Of a DNA stretch of 64,000 nt, positions 49,385-59,255 are shown one piece after another. Where the stretch lies: NCBI GenBank assembly GCA_963663675.1, contig OY760498.1:2294001-2358000 (forward strand), read 5' to 3'. The notes beneath the pieces were generated by a model. It did no database searches. It saw nothing but the letters and a program-made list of their open reading frames with translations, and had not been told where the DNA came from. Within the stretch, counting starts at the first letter, position 1; each line of letters opens with the position of its first letter. The stretch is from CAINVV01 sp963663675. Its GTDB lineage: Bacteria > Bacteroidota > Bacteroidia > Bacteroidales > Prolixibacteraceae. Position numbers and translations under genes: made by a program.

Positions 49385-49856
49385 AAATTCCCCCCTTCAC
49401 GAGACTCTCAATCAGCCCTTCGCACGCATCCTCCAGCAAATCTATCACCAGTTCATAATCTTTGGTATCCCCGTAATAGGGATCAGGAACATAGGTATTT
49501 TTGTAATGGGTACAATAATCTGTCATTTTGCAGATCTTGGCCTTCACCAATCTTCCGGAAACCATTTTTTTGAGATCTGCAATGTTATGATCATCCATCC
49601 CGATGATAAGATCAAATGTGTCAAAATCTCTTTCCGGCCTTACCGGCCTTGAAACGGAGGTAAGGTTATAACCTCTTTTAGCCGCTACCCTTTTCATTTT
49701 TGGAAAAGCGCCTTCACCTGCATGATTTCCTATAGTTCCTGCCGAATCACACGAAACAACATTCTCCAGGGAATATTTTTCAATTAAATGGGTAAATATC
49801 CCTTCTGCAGCGGGTGATCGGCAAATATTGCCCAGGCAAACAAATAATACCTTCAT
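49380..49856 (-). CDS. Low-molecular-weight protein tyrosine phosphatase
   Basis: A cytoplasmic LMW-PTP. The P-loop CX5R is CLGNICRS (residues 7-14 from the ATG at 49856), and the general acid lies in DPYYGD. The 158-residue length fits the family. An upstream frame would add 37 residues of low-quality sequence, so I use the ATG that begins KVLFVCLGN. Roles in Bacteroidota range from capsule control to unknown; no tyrosine kinase gene lies nearby. The 3' end runs into the octamer repeat. Confidence 0.93.
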   Translation of the reverse strand: MKVLFVCLGNICRSPAAEGIFTHLIEKYSLENVVSCDSAGTIGNHAGEGAFPKMKRVAAKRGYNLTSVSRPVRPERDFDTFDLIIGMDDHNIADLKKMVSGRLVKAKICKMTDYCTHYKNTYVPDPYYGDTKDYELVIDLLEDACEGLIESLVKGGIC

Positions 49857-50006
49857 AGTGATTGTTAAAAAAACAGAACAAAGAAAAGAATAAAATGTCT
49901 TTTGCATCCCATTTTGTACTTTAGCCGTATAATTTGGAATGGGAGGTTTCAAATCATTCATTGACAATGCTCGGCTTTCAATTATAAATAATTTAAACCG
50001 GAAACC

Positions 50007-50375
50007 ATGAGTCTAATCGGAAACGTTATCTGGATAATTTTTGGTGGATTGCTTGCCTGCCTGGGTTATATTTGGGGAGGATTTGTCCTTTGTCTGACCA
50101 TCATCGGGATTCCCTGGGGTATGCAGTGCTTCAAAATCGGAATAGCCACTTTGGCACCTTTTGGAAAATCAATTCGGTCCAATGGAGGTTCCATTCCCGG
50201 AATTTCCTTCCTGCTAAATCTTATCTGGCTGATATTCGCCGGAATCTGGATCGCGCTGGGACATCTTTTCTTCGGTGTATTATTGTCCATCACTATTATT
50301 GGCATTCCGTTTGGTATTCAACATTTTAAATTAATGCGTCTTAGCCTTTATCCATTTGGTTATGACCTTATGTGA
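50007..50375 (+). CDS. yccF: YccF-family inner-membrane protein
   Basis: A small membrane protein of unknown biochemical role. Two tandem units each carry two hydrophobic helices and an IGIP(W/F)G motif with Q-x-F/H-K-L (IGIPWGMQCFKIG at about 33-45, IGIPFGIQHFKLM at about 96-108). The length of 122 residues matches E. coli YccF and Bacteroidota relatives. It stands alone between the phosphatase and cinA. Confidence 0.9.
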   Translation: MSLIGNVIWIIFGGLLACLGYIWGGFVLCLTIIGIPWGMQCFKIGIATLAPFGKSIRSNGGSIPGISFLLNLIWLIFAGIWIALGHLFFGVLLSITIIGIPFGIQHFKLMRLSLYPFGYDLM

Positions 50376-50456
50376 AGAAAGTTATTGGCAAAATTTAGTT
50401 TAATGAGATAAATAGAAATAAATTGCATTTCCACCTATTTCAAAAAATTTCTATCT

Positions 50457-50484
50457 ATCTCATAACTCACAACTCATAATTCAA
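50457..50484. repeat. Degenerate heptamer array (AACTCAT-like)
   Basis: Units ATCTCAT, AACTCAC, AACTCAT and AATTCAA are the reverse complement of the ATGAGTT family at 22725-22801. They end two bases before the cinA start codon. Confidence 0.7.
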
Positions 50485-50486
50485 TA

Positions 50487-51728
50487 ATGAACCTCGATAT
50501 AATTACCATTGGCGATGAAATACTGATTGGCCAGATAGTTGATACCAATTCAGCCTGGATGGCTCAAAAATTAAACGACGAAGGCATCAACGTCAGGCAA
50601 ATCATCAGTATTTCAGACGATCCGGATCATATTACTGAAACATTTGCTGAATCATCAAAAAAAGTCAGCGTTGTTATTGTGACCGGAGGACTCGGGCCTA
50701 CCAAAGATGATAAGACCAAAGATACCATCTGCGCTTTTTTCAATACCCGGCTTAAGACCGATCCTGCTGTTCTGCAAAATGTGGAAGATCTGCTCTCGTC
50801 AAGGGGAATAGCCCTGAACAGGCTGAACCGCGACCAGGCACTGGTTCCTGAAGGCAGTATAGTTTTTCAGAACAAACTGGGAACAGCGCCCGGACTGCTG
50901 CTGAACAAAGATCATTGTCATTTTATTTTTTTACCGGGCGTTCCGTTCGAAATGAAGTACCTGATGGAATTTGAAATTTTGCCTTACCTGAGGAAAAATT
51001 TTCAGACATCCACGATATTCCACCGCACTGTTTTAACGCAGGGAATCCCGGAATCCATGCTGGCAGAAAAAATATTAGACTGGGAAGATGCACTTCCCCA
51101 ATACATTAAGCTGGCCTACCTCCCTAGCCCTACAGGTGTGAGACTACGCCTTTCAGCACGCGGAAAGGAACAATCGGAAATGGAAGCAGAAGTTGAATAT
51201 CAGATCGGTCTGCTCCGGAAACTCATTCAACCCAACATTTACGGGTATGATGATGATTCTCCAGCCGGAAGCATCGGTAAACTCCTGACTGACAAAGGAT
51301 GGACAATTTCTACGGCCGAAAGCTGTACCGGTGGCGCCATCGCAAAGCTTTTCACTTCAAACCCGGGCAGCTCTGCCTATTTCAAGGGGTCAGTCGTCGC
51401 CTATTCAAATGATATTAAGATTCGCCTGCTGGAGGTGAATAAAAATTTACTCGCCAATCATGGAGCGGTTAGCCGTGAAGTGGTGGAGGCAATGGCCTTA
51501 AACGCATGCAGAATACTCGAAACCGACTTTGCCATCGCATCTTCAGGGATTGCTGGTCCTGACGGAGGTACCGTGGAGAAACCGGTAGGATCTGTCTGGA
51601 TTGCAGTAGCACGCAAAGACAAGGTTCTGTCTCAACTTTACAATTTCGGTAACGACCGTGAACGGACTATCGCCAGAACCGGTCAGACTGCTATGTTTAT
51701 GCTTAGAAAATTAATCATGTCCGTTTAA
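50487..51728 (+). CDS. cinA: CinA-family nicotinamide-nucleotide amidase
   Basis: A bifunctional CinA. The N-terminal MoeA/MogA-like domain (1-170; GDEILIGQIVDTNSAWM and TGGLGPTKDD) is known in relatives to hydrolyse ADP-ribose. The C-terminal amidase domain (about 255-413; STAESCTGGAIAKL and SSGIAGPDGG) deamidates nicotinamide mononucleotide to nicotinic acid mononucleotide in NAD salvage. It has 413 residues. The start ATG directly follows a heptamer repeat. Confidence 0.95.
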   Translation: MNLDIITIGDEILIGQIVDTNSAWMAQKLNDEGINVRQIISISDDPDHITETFAESSKKVSVVIVTGGLGPTKDDKTKDTICAFFNTRLKTDPAVLQNVEDLLSSRGIALNRLNRDQALVPEGSIVFQNKLGTAPGLLLNKDHCHFIFLPGVPFEMKYLMEFEILPYLRKNFQTSTIFHRTVLTQGIPESMLAEKILDWEDALPQYIKLAYLPSPTGVRLRLSARGKEQSEMEAEVEYQIGLLRKLIQPNIYGYDDDSPAGSIGKLLTDKGWTISTAESCTGGAIAKLFTSNPGSSAYFKGSVVAYSNDIKIRLLEVNKNLLANHGAVSREVVEAMALNACRILETDFAIASSGIAGPDGGTVEKPVGSVWIAVARKDKVLSQLYNFGNDRERTIARTGQTAMFMLRKLIMSV

Positions 51729-51842
51729 ATCAATGCAATAAATACTTTCAGGAATGTCAGTATATAAAAATATTTGATAATGAGAACTTTAGTTAGTAAA
51801 TATTCTTTGCTTTCTTCCAATTAAATAACAAATAAGATACAA

Positions 51843-54302
51843 ATGAACATTAAAAAAACAGGTATGATTGTCGCTGCTGTCCTGGCGGCTGTGCTCCTGG
51901 CAATGATAGTTTTGCCCATGGCTTTCAAAGGTAAAATCGTGGCAAAAGTTAAACAGTTAGCCAACGAATCGCTGTCAGCAAAACTGGACTTCAAGGATGT
52001 CGACATTTCTCTTTTCAGAAGCTTTCCGCAGCTCGACATCAGGATCAATGAATTAACAATCAATGGAATAAATGAATTTGAAGGAAAGACGCTGCTAAGC
52101 ATAGAAACGCTGTCAACCTCAGTATCAATTTCTTCCCTGTGGAAGAGTGACGGAATGAACATTTCTGAAATCCTCGTTAATAATTCGCAGATCAATTTGA
52201 TGGTCAATCCTGACGGCAAAGCCAACTGGGACATCACAAAAACATCATTATCAGGCACTTCAAAAGATGCAAAAAGCCAGATGAAGATTGATCTTACAAA
52301 GATTGAACTGAACAACACAGGACTATCCTACCGGGATGACCAGTCAAAAATGCTGGCAGGTATTAAGGAGGGGAACTTTCTGCTTTCAGGTTACCTGAAG
52401 GGCAGTGACAGCAAACTGAATTTTAGCGGGAAAACCGATAGTATTAGTTTAAACTACAATGGTAATCAGCTAGTTAGCGGGATGCATATCAGCGGAGAAG
52501 GTGAACTTCAGGCAAATTTCGACCAAAGGAGTTTCAAATTTTTAGGCAACAAATTCATGATCAATAAGTTGCCCTTGGAAGTACAGGGAACTTTCTTGAT
52601 GAATGAAAAATCTGACCTGTATGACCTTGCCTTTGAATCAAAGGGATCCAGCCTCGAAGAACTGATCAGTTTTCTGCCACTGGAACAGCAAAACAAGCTT
52701 AAATCAACAGAGAAAAGCGGCACTTTATCTTTCGAGGGAACAGTCAAAGGAAATTACACCGACAATTCATACCCGGCAATAAAAGCCGATTTGAAGCTGA
52801 CCGACGGACGCATTAAATATCCTTCATTGCCCAACGAAATAAGCAAAATAGCCATTGATGCCAAATTGTCCAAGCCAGAAGGAATGATGGATTCTTTGAA
52901 AATATCCATCGGAAAATTCGAGGCCTATCTGGCCGGACATCCGGTCATTGGGAACCTTTCGGTCACTACACCTGTAAGCAACCCTGTCCTGGCAGGAGAT
53001 ATCGTGGGGGAAATCGATTTTTCAGCTTTGAAAAATACCATACCCGTCGATTCGATGGAATTGGGCGGCATAATTAGCGGGAACATTCATTTCAACGGCC
53101 CTGTTTCTGCCATTGAAAAAAATGAATACGATCTGTTCCGGACCAGCGGAAATCTTTCTCTCAGTAATTTCACCTATCGTTCACCTGCTTTCCCTGAGAC
53201 CCTGGGGATTCAGTCTGCCGGCTTTGTTTTCAACTCAAAGGAAGTTACCATCTCATCCATGAAGGGAAAATTGGGCATGAGCGATTTCACCGTGGATGGC
53301 TCATTGTCAGACTACTGGGCTTATCTGCTTAAAAATGGGACCATTAAGGGCAATATCAAGGTGAAATCATCACAGTTGGATATAACACAATTGATGAACG
53401 GAGGTACCCAGCCAAAAGATTCAGTGGGGCACAGTGATCCCTTTGTCATTCCCGCACGGATAGACATGACCATCCAGGCAGATGTTGACAGGATGAATTA
53501 TAGCAGGATGGATATCCGGGGAACCACCGGCAAACTCATCATCAAGGACCAAAAGCTGAACCTGGATCAGCTTTCCATGAACATGCTGAAAGGCAGGATG
53601 GTATTATCCGGAGATTATTTTGCCAAAGAAAAATCGCCTGCAAATTTCAATTTTAAAATTGACATGAAGGATTTTGATCTGCCAACTGCCTATCAGTCAG
53701 TAGGAATGGTGCGTCATTTCCTGCCCATCGCCGGAAACAGCAAGGGGACATTCTTGTCCGGACTTACGCTCAGCGGAACGCTGGGAAGGGATTACGCTCC
53801 AAATTTCGCGGATCTGAACGGCAGCGGCATGGTTTCCATGAAAAATCTTGAACTCGTGGGCAACAATATGTTTGCAGAAATTGGCACCTATTTCAGGAAA
53901 GACCTTTTTACCAATGTGAAAGTCAATGATTTTGCTTCGAATATTTCCATTACAAAAGGGGCATTGTCTATTTCCCCGTTTACAACCAAAATCGCCAACC
54001 AGGAGGTCACTGTTTCAGGAAATCAGAGTCTTGCGCTCGACCTGAACTACAAACTCCGTTTCAATGTCAACAAGAGCGATTTAAGTCAGGAGGTGACAGG
54101 TTTTATCGGGTTTGTTCCCGGAACAGAAAATATTGAAAAACTGCCGGTTACAATCAACCTTGGAGGAAATATTACCAAACCTGACGTCAAAGTCGATCTG
54201 ACAGAAGCCAAAGACCTGGTTGCCAGGGAATTTAACAAAAAAGCAAAATCGACTTTGGAGGATGCCGCAAAAAAACTTGGACTGGATAAATTATTTAAAT
54301 AA
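51843..54302 (+). CDS. AsmA-family envelope protein
   Basis: A repeating-groove-type protein of the AsmA superfamily, thought to help move phospholipids across the periplasm or affect outer-membrane assembly. An N-terminal anchor helix (GMIVAAVLAAVLLAMIVLPMAF, 7-28) is followed by the N-terminal AsmA motif (KLDFKDVDISLFRSFPQLDIRI), long beta-rich repeats and the C-terminal AsmA segment (about 580-800). The 819-residue length is within the family range. Single gene. Confidence 0.92.
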   Translation: MNIKKTGMIVAAVLAAVLLAMIVLPMAFKGKIVAKVKQLANESLSAKLDFKDVDISLFRSFPQLDIRINELTINGINEFEGKTLLSIETLSTSVSISSLWKSDGMNISEILVNNSQINLMVNPDGKANWDITKTSLSGTSKDAKSQMKIDLTKIELNNTGLSYRDDQSKMLAGIKEGNFLLSGYLKGSDSKLNFSGKTDSISLNYNGNQLVSGMHISGEGELQANFDQRSFKFLGNKFMINKLPLEVQGTFLMNEKSDLYDLAFESKGSSLEELISFLPLEQQNKLKSTEKSGTLSFEGTVKGNYTDNSYPAIKADLKLTDGRIKYPSLPNEISKIAIDAKLSKPEGMMDSLKISIGKFEAYLAGHPVIGNLSVTTPVSNPVLAGDIVGEIDFSALKNTIPVDSMELGGIISGNIHFNGPVSAIEKNEYDLFRTSGNLSLSNFTYRSPAFPETLGIQSAGFVFNSKEVTISSMKGKLGMSDFTVDGSLSDYWAYLLKNGTIKGNIKVKSSQLDITQLMNGGTQPKDSVGHSDPFVIPARIDMTIQADVDRMNYSRMDIRGTTGKLIIKDQKLNLDQLSMNMLKGRMVLSGDYFAKEKSPANFNFKIDMKDFDLPTAYQSVGMVRHFLPIAGNSKGTFLSGLTLSGTLGRDYAPNFADLNGSGMVSMKNLELVGNNMFAEIGTYFRKDLFTNVKVNDFASNISITKGALSISPFTTKIANQEVTVSGNQSLALDLNYKLRFNVNKSDLSQEVTGFIGFVPGTENIEKLPVTINLGGNITKPDVKVDLTEAKDLVAREFNKKAKSTLEDAAKKLGLDKLFK

Positions 54303-54389
54303 AATACTGAATATAAGTATATTATAATTTTTTCAATCAGGATGAATATCCTGGTATTTCTTACTTAAAATACTCAAACATTCAAAAAT

Positions 54390-55412
54390 ATGAAATACAA
54401 TGAACTTGGGAAAACCGGGGTCCTGGTTTCTGAACTTTGCCTTGGAACCATGACCTTTGGTGGCAAAGGGTATTGGCAGGCAATTGGCCAGGTACCGCAG
54501 GATGAAGTGAACCAGATAGTTAAAACAGCAGTAGACAATGGCATAAATTTCATTGATACTGCCAACGGGTATTCCGAAGGATTATCGGAAACCATGCTTG
54601 GAAAAGCCGTTTCAGAACTGAAAATTCCGCGTCAGGAGCTTTTCATCGCGACAAAAGTGAGGATACGGATGGGTCCCGGAGCCAACCAGGTTGGGCTGTC
54701 ACGCCTTCACATCATGGACTCAGTCAACGACAGTCTGCAGAGGATGAACCTTTCGCACATAGATTTGTTGTATATCCATGGAGTAGACCCGATCACTCCC
54801 CTGGAAGAGACGATGCGCGGTCTGGAGGATGTAGTAAGGTCAGGGAAAGTCAGGTATCTGGGTATAAGTAACCACCCGGCATGGATGGTCATGAAAGCAA
54901 ACAGTTATGCAGATAAAATGGGCTGGTCCAAATTTGTGGCATCTCAAAACTATTATACCATTGCGAGTCGCGATATCGAACGCGAAATTGTCCCGATGGC
55001 ATTAAACGAAAATATAGGAATCATGCCCTGGAGCCCGTTGGCTGGGGGTTTTCTTTCCGGGAAGTACACCCGGAACAACGAAGTGGCCGGAGACAGCCGC
55101 AGGGATACTTTTGATTTTCCGCCGATCAACAAGCAAAAAGCTTATGACCTTATCGACCTGATGGCGGAAATAGGTAAAAACCACAACGTTACAGTGGCAA
55201 ATGTTGCCCTGAACTGGGTAACAAGGCAACCTGGCATGACGAGTACCATTATCGGGGCCAAAAACCTTCAGCAGTTGAATGATAATATATCTTCCGTCAA
55301 TCTGAATCTTACACATGAAGAACTGAATAAACTCGATGAAGCAAGCGCCCTGGCACCTGAATATCCCGCCTGGATGATTGTCCGACAGTCGCAGGGACGT
55401 TGGCCGGGCTGA
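54390..55412 (+). CDS. Aldo/keto reductase
   Basis: A cytoplasmic (alpha/beta)8 oxidoreductase using NADPH. Catalytic tetrad: Asp and Tyr in FIDTANGYSEG, Lys in IATKVRI, His in LLYIHGVD. The NADP-binding C-terminal segment (GAKNLQQLNDN) and GGFLSGKY loop are present. It has 340 residues, in the AKR11-like size class. The promoter of dapB lies across its last codons. Confidence 0.93.
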   Translation: MKYNELGKTGVLVSELCLGTMTFGGKGYWQAIGQVPQDEVNQIVKTAVDNGINFIDTANGYSEGLSETMLGKAVSELKIPRQELFIATKVRIRMGPGANQVGLSRLHIMDSVNDSLQRMNLSHIDLLYIHGVDPITPLEETMRGLEDVVRSGKVRYLGISNHPAWMVMKANSYADKMGWSKFVASQNYYTIASRDIEREIVPMALNENIGIMPWSPLAGGFLSGKYTRNNEVAGDSRRDTFDFPPINKQKAYDLIDLMAEIGKNHNVTVANVALNWVTRQPGMTSTIIGAKNLQQLNDNISSVNLNLTHEELNKLDEASALAPEYPAWMIVRQSQGRWPG

Positions 55413-55430
55413 AAAGAAATCGTACCTTTG
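55400..55430 (+). promoter_or_regulatory. Promoter of dapB
   Basis: TTG at 55400-55402, then 20 bases, then TACCTTTG at 55423-55430: both boxes of the Bacteroidota primary sigma promoter at proper spacing. The best promoter seen in the window. It overlaps the end of the aldo/keto reductase gene and lies 43 bases before the dapB ATG. Confidence 0.7.
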
Positions 55431-55473
55431 TAATATATTTTGAAAAACTAATACTGATTGAGAAAGTTGTAAT

Positions 55474-56190
55474 ATGAAGATTGCGTTAATAGGATACGGA
55501 AGAATGGGAAAAGAGATTGAGCAAATTGCGGTAAGTCGCGGTCACTCAGTCGTTCTGAAAATTGATGTAGACAATCAGCATGACCTGACAGTTGAAAATT
55601 TAAAAAAGGCCGATGTGGCCATAGAATTCACGCTCCCTTCCACAGCAATAAAAAATTATGGTATATGTTTCGACGCGGGTGTTCCGGTTGTAAGCGGAAC
55701 AACCGGCTGGCTTGAGAAGAAGCCTGAGGTTGAAAAGGAGTGCCTTTCCAAAAATGGTTGTTTCTTCTATGCCTCAAATTTCAGCCTGGGTGTAAATATC
55801 TTTTTTGAACTGAACAGGAAACTAGCCCGGATGATGAGACCTTTCGACCAGTATGATGTTTCCATGACAGAGATTCACCACACACAGAAACTTGATGCAC
55901 CCAGCGGAACTGCCATTACCCTGGCAGAAGGCATTATTTCAGAAAACGGATCAAAAAAATTCTGGACGATAGAGCAGCCAAAAGATAAAACTGAACTTCA
56001 TATCCTACCGGTAAGGAAAGACCCTTACCCGGGATTGCACAGCATCAAATATGATTCTGAAGTTGATTACATTGAAATAACTCACAATGCTTACAACAGA
56101 AAGGGATTTGCAATGGGCGCTCTTTTGGCCGCTGAATTCTGTAAAGGTAAAAAGGGAATCCTCAACATGTCTGATTTATTAAAATTATAA
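55474..56190 (+). CDS. dapB: 4-hydroxy-tetrahydrodipicolinate reductase
   Basis: The NAD(P)H-dependent second committed step in the lysine and meso-diaminopimelate pathway that feeds peptidoglycan. The cofactor motif GYGRMGKEI is at 7-15 and the substrate motif HHTQKLDAPSGTA includes the catalytic His and Lys. It has 238 residues, the short Bacteroidota form. Upstream of lepB by 10 bases, and part of the conserved dapB-lepB-wbqC run. Confidence 0.96.
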   Translation: MKIALIGYGRMGKEIEQIAVSRGHSVVLKIDVDNQHDLTVENLKKADVAIEFTLPSTAIKNYGICFDAGVPVVSGTTGWLEKKPEVEKECLSKNGCFFYASNFSLGVNIFFELNRKLARMMRPFDQYDVSMTEIHHTQKLDAPSGTAITLAEGIISENGSKKFWTIEQPKDKTELHILPVRKDPYPGLHSIKYDSEVDYIEITHNAYNRKGFAMGALLAAEFCKGKKGILNMSDLLKL

Positions 56191-56200
56191 GTAAAACTAT

Positions 56201-57541
56201 ATGTTTAAAAACGTTTCAAAGAGCCAATGGATTCAATTTGGCATAATAGGAGGTTTGTACCTGTTGTGGGTAATATGGCTCCGCAATTTTTGGTGGTTAT
56301 TGGGATTAGGTGTTATTTTTGATATGTACATTACGGAGAAAGTACACTGGACATTCTGGAAAAAGAAAAACCCGCCATTGGGAAGGCAGACAAAACTGGT
56401 TGAATGGGTGGATGCCATTATTTTTGCTGTCATAGCAGCAACTTTTATCCGTTTGTTTTTTATTGAAGCATATACCATCCCCACGTCCTCAATGGAGAAA
56501 TCAATGATGGTAGGCGACTATCTTTTCGTCAGTAAAACCGCCTATGGGCCAAAACTTCCCAACACCCCCATAGCTTTTCCTTTCGTGCACCATACGATGC
56601 CGTTTACTGCATCAACACGTTCATTTTCGGAAATCATTCACAATGATTACAAAAGACTGGCTGGATTTGGAAAAGTAAAGAATGATGATGTTGTCGTATT
56701 CAATTTTCCGGAAGGAGACACGGTCGCCACCAACCAGCAGGAACGCAGCTATTATGAAATGGTCAGAAGTTATGGCCGGGAACGCATACATACCGATAAA
56801 CGTACCTTTGGCGACATTATATACCGCCCTGTTGACAAAAGGGAAAATTACATCAAACGTTGTATTGGAATTCCCGGCGACTCTGTAAAACTCGTCAATG
56901 GCCAGGTGTATGTAAACAACAAACCCCAGAAGGAGATTCCTGGAATCCAATACAAGTATCTAATAACTATTCAGGGTAATTCGCTCAATTCCAATGCAAT
57001 GGATAAACTGGGAATTGGTCCTGAAGATATTGAAGGTTCCGGATCCAAAATGATTATTTCGTTAACGTCTGAACAGGTAAGCAAAATGGACGGCATGAAA
57101 TTCATCACCTCCAAAGAGAGAATTACATGGCCAAAAGAAGACCGCGATCCCAACATTTTCCCCAGCAACGAACAATACACATGGAGTCTTGACAACTTCG
57201 GACCTATCTGGATTCCTAAAAAAGGAACAACGATTCAGCTCACTACCCGAAATCTGCCCCTTTATCGCAGAATCATAGATGTTTACGAAGATAATGACCT
57301 TAAAGTGACTGATGGCGTTATTTATATCAATGGAGCTGCTGCAAAGGAATATACCTTTAAAATGGACTACTACTGGATGATGGGCGATAACCGGTATAAC
57401 TCTGCCGACTCAAGATTTTGGGGCTTTGTACCTGAAGATCACGTAGTTGGTAAAGCGTCATTCGTTTGGCTGTCATTGGACAAAAACAAATCATTCCTGT
57501 CTAAAATCCGCTGGAATCGCTTCTTTATGGGTGTAAAATAA
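56201..57541 (+). CDS. lepB: Signal peptidase I (large Bacteroidota form)
   Basis: The membrane serine peptidase that removes Sec signal peptides. Two N-terminal helices and a polar loop precede a further helix (DAIIFAVIAATFIRLFFIEA). The nucleophile is Ser97 in IPTSSM, the general base Lys219 in YIKRCIGIPGDS, and GDNRYNSADSR is the conserved box E. At 446 residues it has a large insertion (about 230-370) between the base and box E, which is usual in Bacteroidota. It lies between dapB and wbqC. Confidence 0.95.
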   Translation: MFKNVSKSQWIQFGIIGGLYLLWVIWLRNFWWLLGLGVIFDMYITEKVHWTFWKKKNPPLGRQTKLVEWVDAIIFAVIAATFIRLFFIEAYTIPTSSMEKSMMVGDYLFVSKTAYGPKLPNTPIAFPFVHHTMPFTASTRSFSEIIHNDYKRLAGFGKVKNDDVVVFNFPEGDTVATNQQERSYYEMVRSYGRERIHTDKRTFGDIIYRPVDKRENYIKRCIGIPGDSVKLVNGQVYVNNKPQKEIPGIQYKYLITIQGNSLNSNAMDKLGIGPEDIEGSGSKMIISLTSEQVSKMDGMKFITSKERITWPKEDRDPNIFPSNEQYTWSLDNFGPIWIPKKGTTIQLTTRNLPLYRRIIDVYEDNDLKVTDGVIYINGAAAKEYTFKMDYYWMMGDNRYNSADSRFWGFVPEDHVVGKASFVWLSLDKNKSFLSKIRWNRFFMGVK

Positions 57542-57559
57542 AAATAGCGCTTTCCCGTT

Positions 57560-58234
57560 ATGGAAGACGGCATCAACAGGGTGATTCTGAGCAGCGCCTA
57601 CCTGGCACCTGTGCAGTATTTCACAAAACTAATAATCTATGATGAGGTATGGATTGAATTGAGGGAACACTTCCTCAAACAATCCTACCGTAATCGGTGT
57701 ATCATACTGACAGCCAATGGTATTCAGAATTTGTCCGTACCGGTTGCGGAGGGATCCAACTCAAAACGTATGATCTGTGATGTTGCCATTTCCTATGACC
57801 ATCCATGGCAAAAACTGCATTGGAAAGCGATTATTTCGGCCTACAACAACGCCCCGTTTTTCGAATATTATTGCGACTGCCTTGCACCTTTTTTCCACGA
57901 AAAAAGATGGAAATTTCTCACAGATTTCAACCTTGAAATTCAATCGGTGGTATTGGAGGAACTTAAAGAGACAAGCAACATTAAGCTGACTGATGATTTT
58001 ATTGGTTTAGGAAATTTTCCTCAGGTTACAGACGATTTCAGGTATTCCATCCACCCCAAAAGCAGTCGGCAGGAAATCGATATTAATTTTAAACCCCTGG
58101 CCTACATGCAGGTTTTCCAGGAAAAATTCGGATTCACCCCCAACCTGAGCATCATTGACCTGCTTTTTAATGAAGGCCCGATGGCTTTACAGGTTCTTAA
58201 GGATTCGGTGCAGGAACAGGACCAACAACCATAG
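57560..58234 (+). CDS. WbqC-family protein
   Basis: A soluble protein of the WbqC family, often found near lepB in Bacteroidota and thought to act in glycan or lipid modification; the reaction is not established. Conserved features include SSAYLAPVQYFTKLI near the start, IYDEVWIE, and SYDHPWQKLHWKAI. It has 224 residues. Its start is 18 bases after the lepB stop, so the two are co-transcribed. Confidence 0.88.
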   Translation: MEDGINRVILSSAYLAPVQYFTKLIIYDEVWIELREHFLKQSYRNRCIILTANGIQNLSVPVAEGSNSKRMICDVAISYDHPWQKLHWKAIISAYNNAPFFEYYCDCLAPFFHEKRWKFLTDFNLEIQSVVLEELKETSNIKLTDDFIGLGNFPQVTDDFRYSIHPKSSRQEIDINFKPLAYMQVFQEKFGFTPNLSIIDLLFNEGPMALQVLKDSVQEQDQQP

Positions 58235-58280
58235 TTGACCTGATTTGAATTGTTTTTTGAAGTAGTATGTAATCCGGATT

Positions 58281-59078
58281 TCAGTCGTTAGTCTGGATAA
58301 TCCTGCGCATCAGCCTCATTTGGTGAGAGTATCTGCCTGTATCAATGTTGAATATCCCGAAGTGGTCGATGTTGTCGATCCTCACTTTACCGGAAGAGTG
58401 AATGATTTTGTTCTTTTCCCAGATGATACCGACATGAACGATTTTTCCGTCTTCGTTGTCAAAAAATGCCAGGTCACCCGGCAACGCTTCCTCCACAAAA
58501 GTAATATTGTCTCCGATCAGTGCCTGCTGATGGGCATCCCTTGGTATCTGTAACCCAATCATTTTGTAGAGAATCTGCGACAATCCGGAACAATCCACAC
58601 CGAAAGGTGATCGTCCGCCCCACAAATAGGGAGAATTAAAATATTTCAACGCATTTTCAATGAGCACATTACGGATATTTTTCTTCACCGGAAGGATGCG
58701 GTCCCCCTGTATCGTGTAATATTCCTCTCCTAACCTGAAAGTATTGCCGGCTGATTTGTAAAAGGGCAAAGAACTGCCGGCGACAATCAGAAAATTGCTG
58801 TAACCTTTCTCCGGCTGAATGATATTAAATGGATTCGTCGTTACAATCGATTGTTGCTGAGACAATTGATTGTATGTCTTCTCCGGGATTTCATTAACCA
58901 CTTTTTGATCAATCCAACCTTCATAACCATCAAAATCAAGTTTGACTTTGCACCACTTCTTAGTCTCATCAAGGATGCTGTAGTGCTCTCCGAAAAGAAT
59001 CTGGGTGCACATTTCACTAGTCTCGCTGGGATCAGTACGTACTGGTACAATACTCAGATTAGAGATTCCGTATCTCAT
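58281..59078 (-). CDS. NlpC/P60 gamma-D-glutamyl-diamino acid endopeptidase (YkfC-like)
   Basis: A cytoplasmic muropeptide-recycling peptidase. Residues 1-65 form an SH3b domain, and the NlpC/P60 domain runs to the C-terminus with Cys163 (FGVDCSGLS), His215 (IVHVGI) and His227 (IIHSSG). The start ATG is directly preceded by an in-frame TAA, so no signal peptide exists and the enzyme stays in the cytosol, like YkfC. A -7-like TATCTTTG lies on the minus strand at 59106-59113. It is convergent with wbqC. Confidence 0.92.
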   Translation of the reverse strand: MRYGISNLSIVPVRTDPSETSEMCTQILFGEHYSILDETKKWCKVKLDFDGYEGWIDQKVVNEIPEKTYNQLSQQQSIVTTNPFNIIQPEKGYSNFLIVAGSSLPFYKSAGNTFRLGEEYYTIQGDRILPVKKNIRNVLIENALKYFNSPYLWGGRSPFGVDCSGLSQILYKMIGLQIPRDAHQQALIGDNITFVEEALPGDLAFFDNEDGKIVHVGIIWEKNKIIHSSGKVRIDNIDHFGIFNIDTGRYSHQMRLMRRIIQTND

Positions 59079-59105
59079 TAAAAAATTACTATTTTTGATT
59101 CATTC

Positions 59106-59113
59106 CAAAGATA
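59106..59113 (-). promoter_or_regulatory. Candidate -7 element of the NlpC/P60 gene
   Basis: Minus-strand TATCTTTG fits TAnnTTTG, 27 bases upstream of the ATG at 59078. TTTG is present further upstream at 24 bases, longer than usual spacing. Confidence 0.42.
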
Positions 59114-59255
59114 GAAATTTATTGCGTTTTGACTTAACAAATGTCCTTGATTGTGCAATCTTCCGGGATTATTGTAAACTTTGTCCTTACTGCAGGGAAC
59201 AAGCAGCTTGGGGCATTTAGAACGAATGCCGAAAGAAAATAACTGAGCGAATAAA

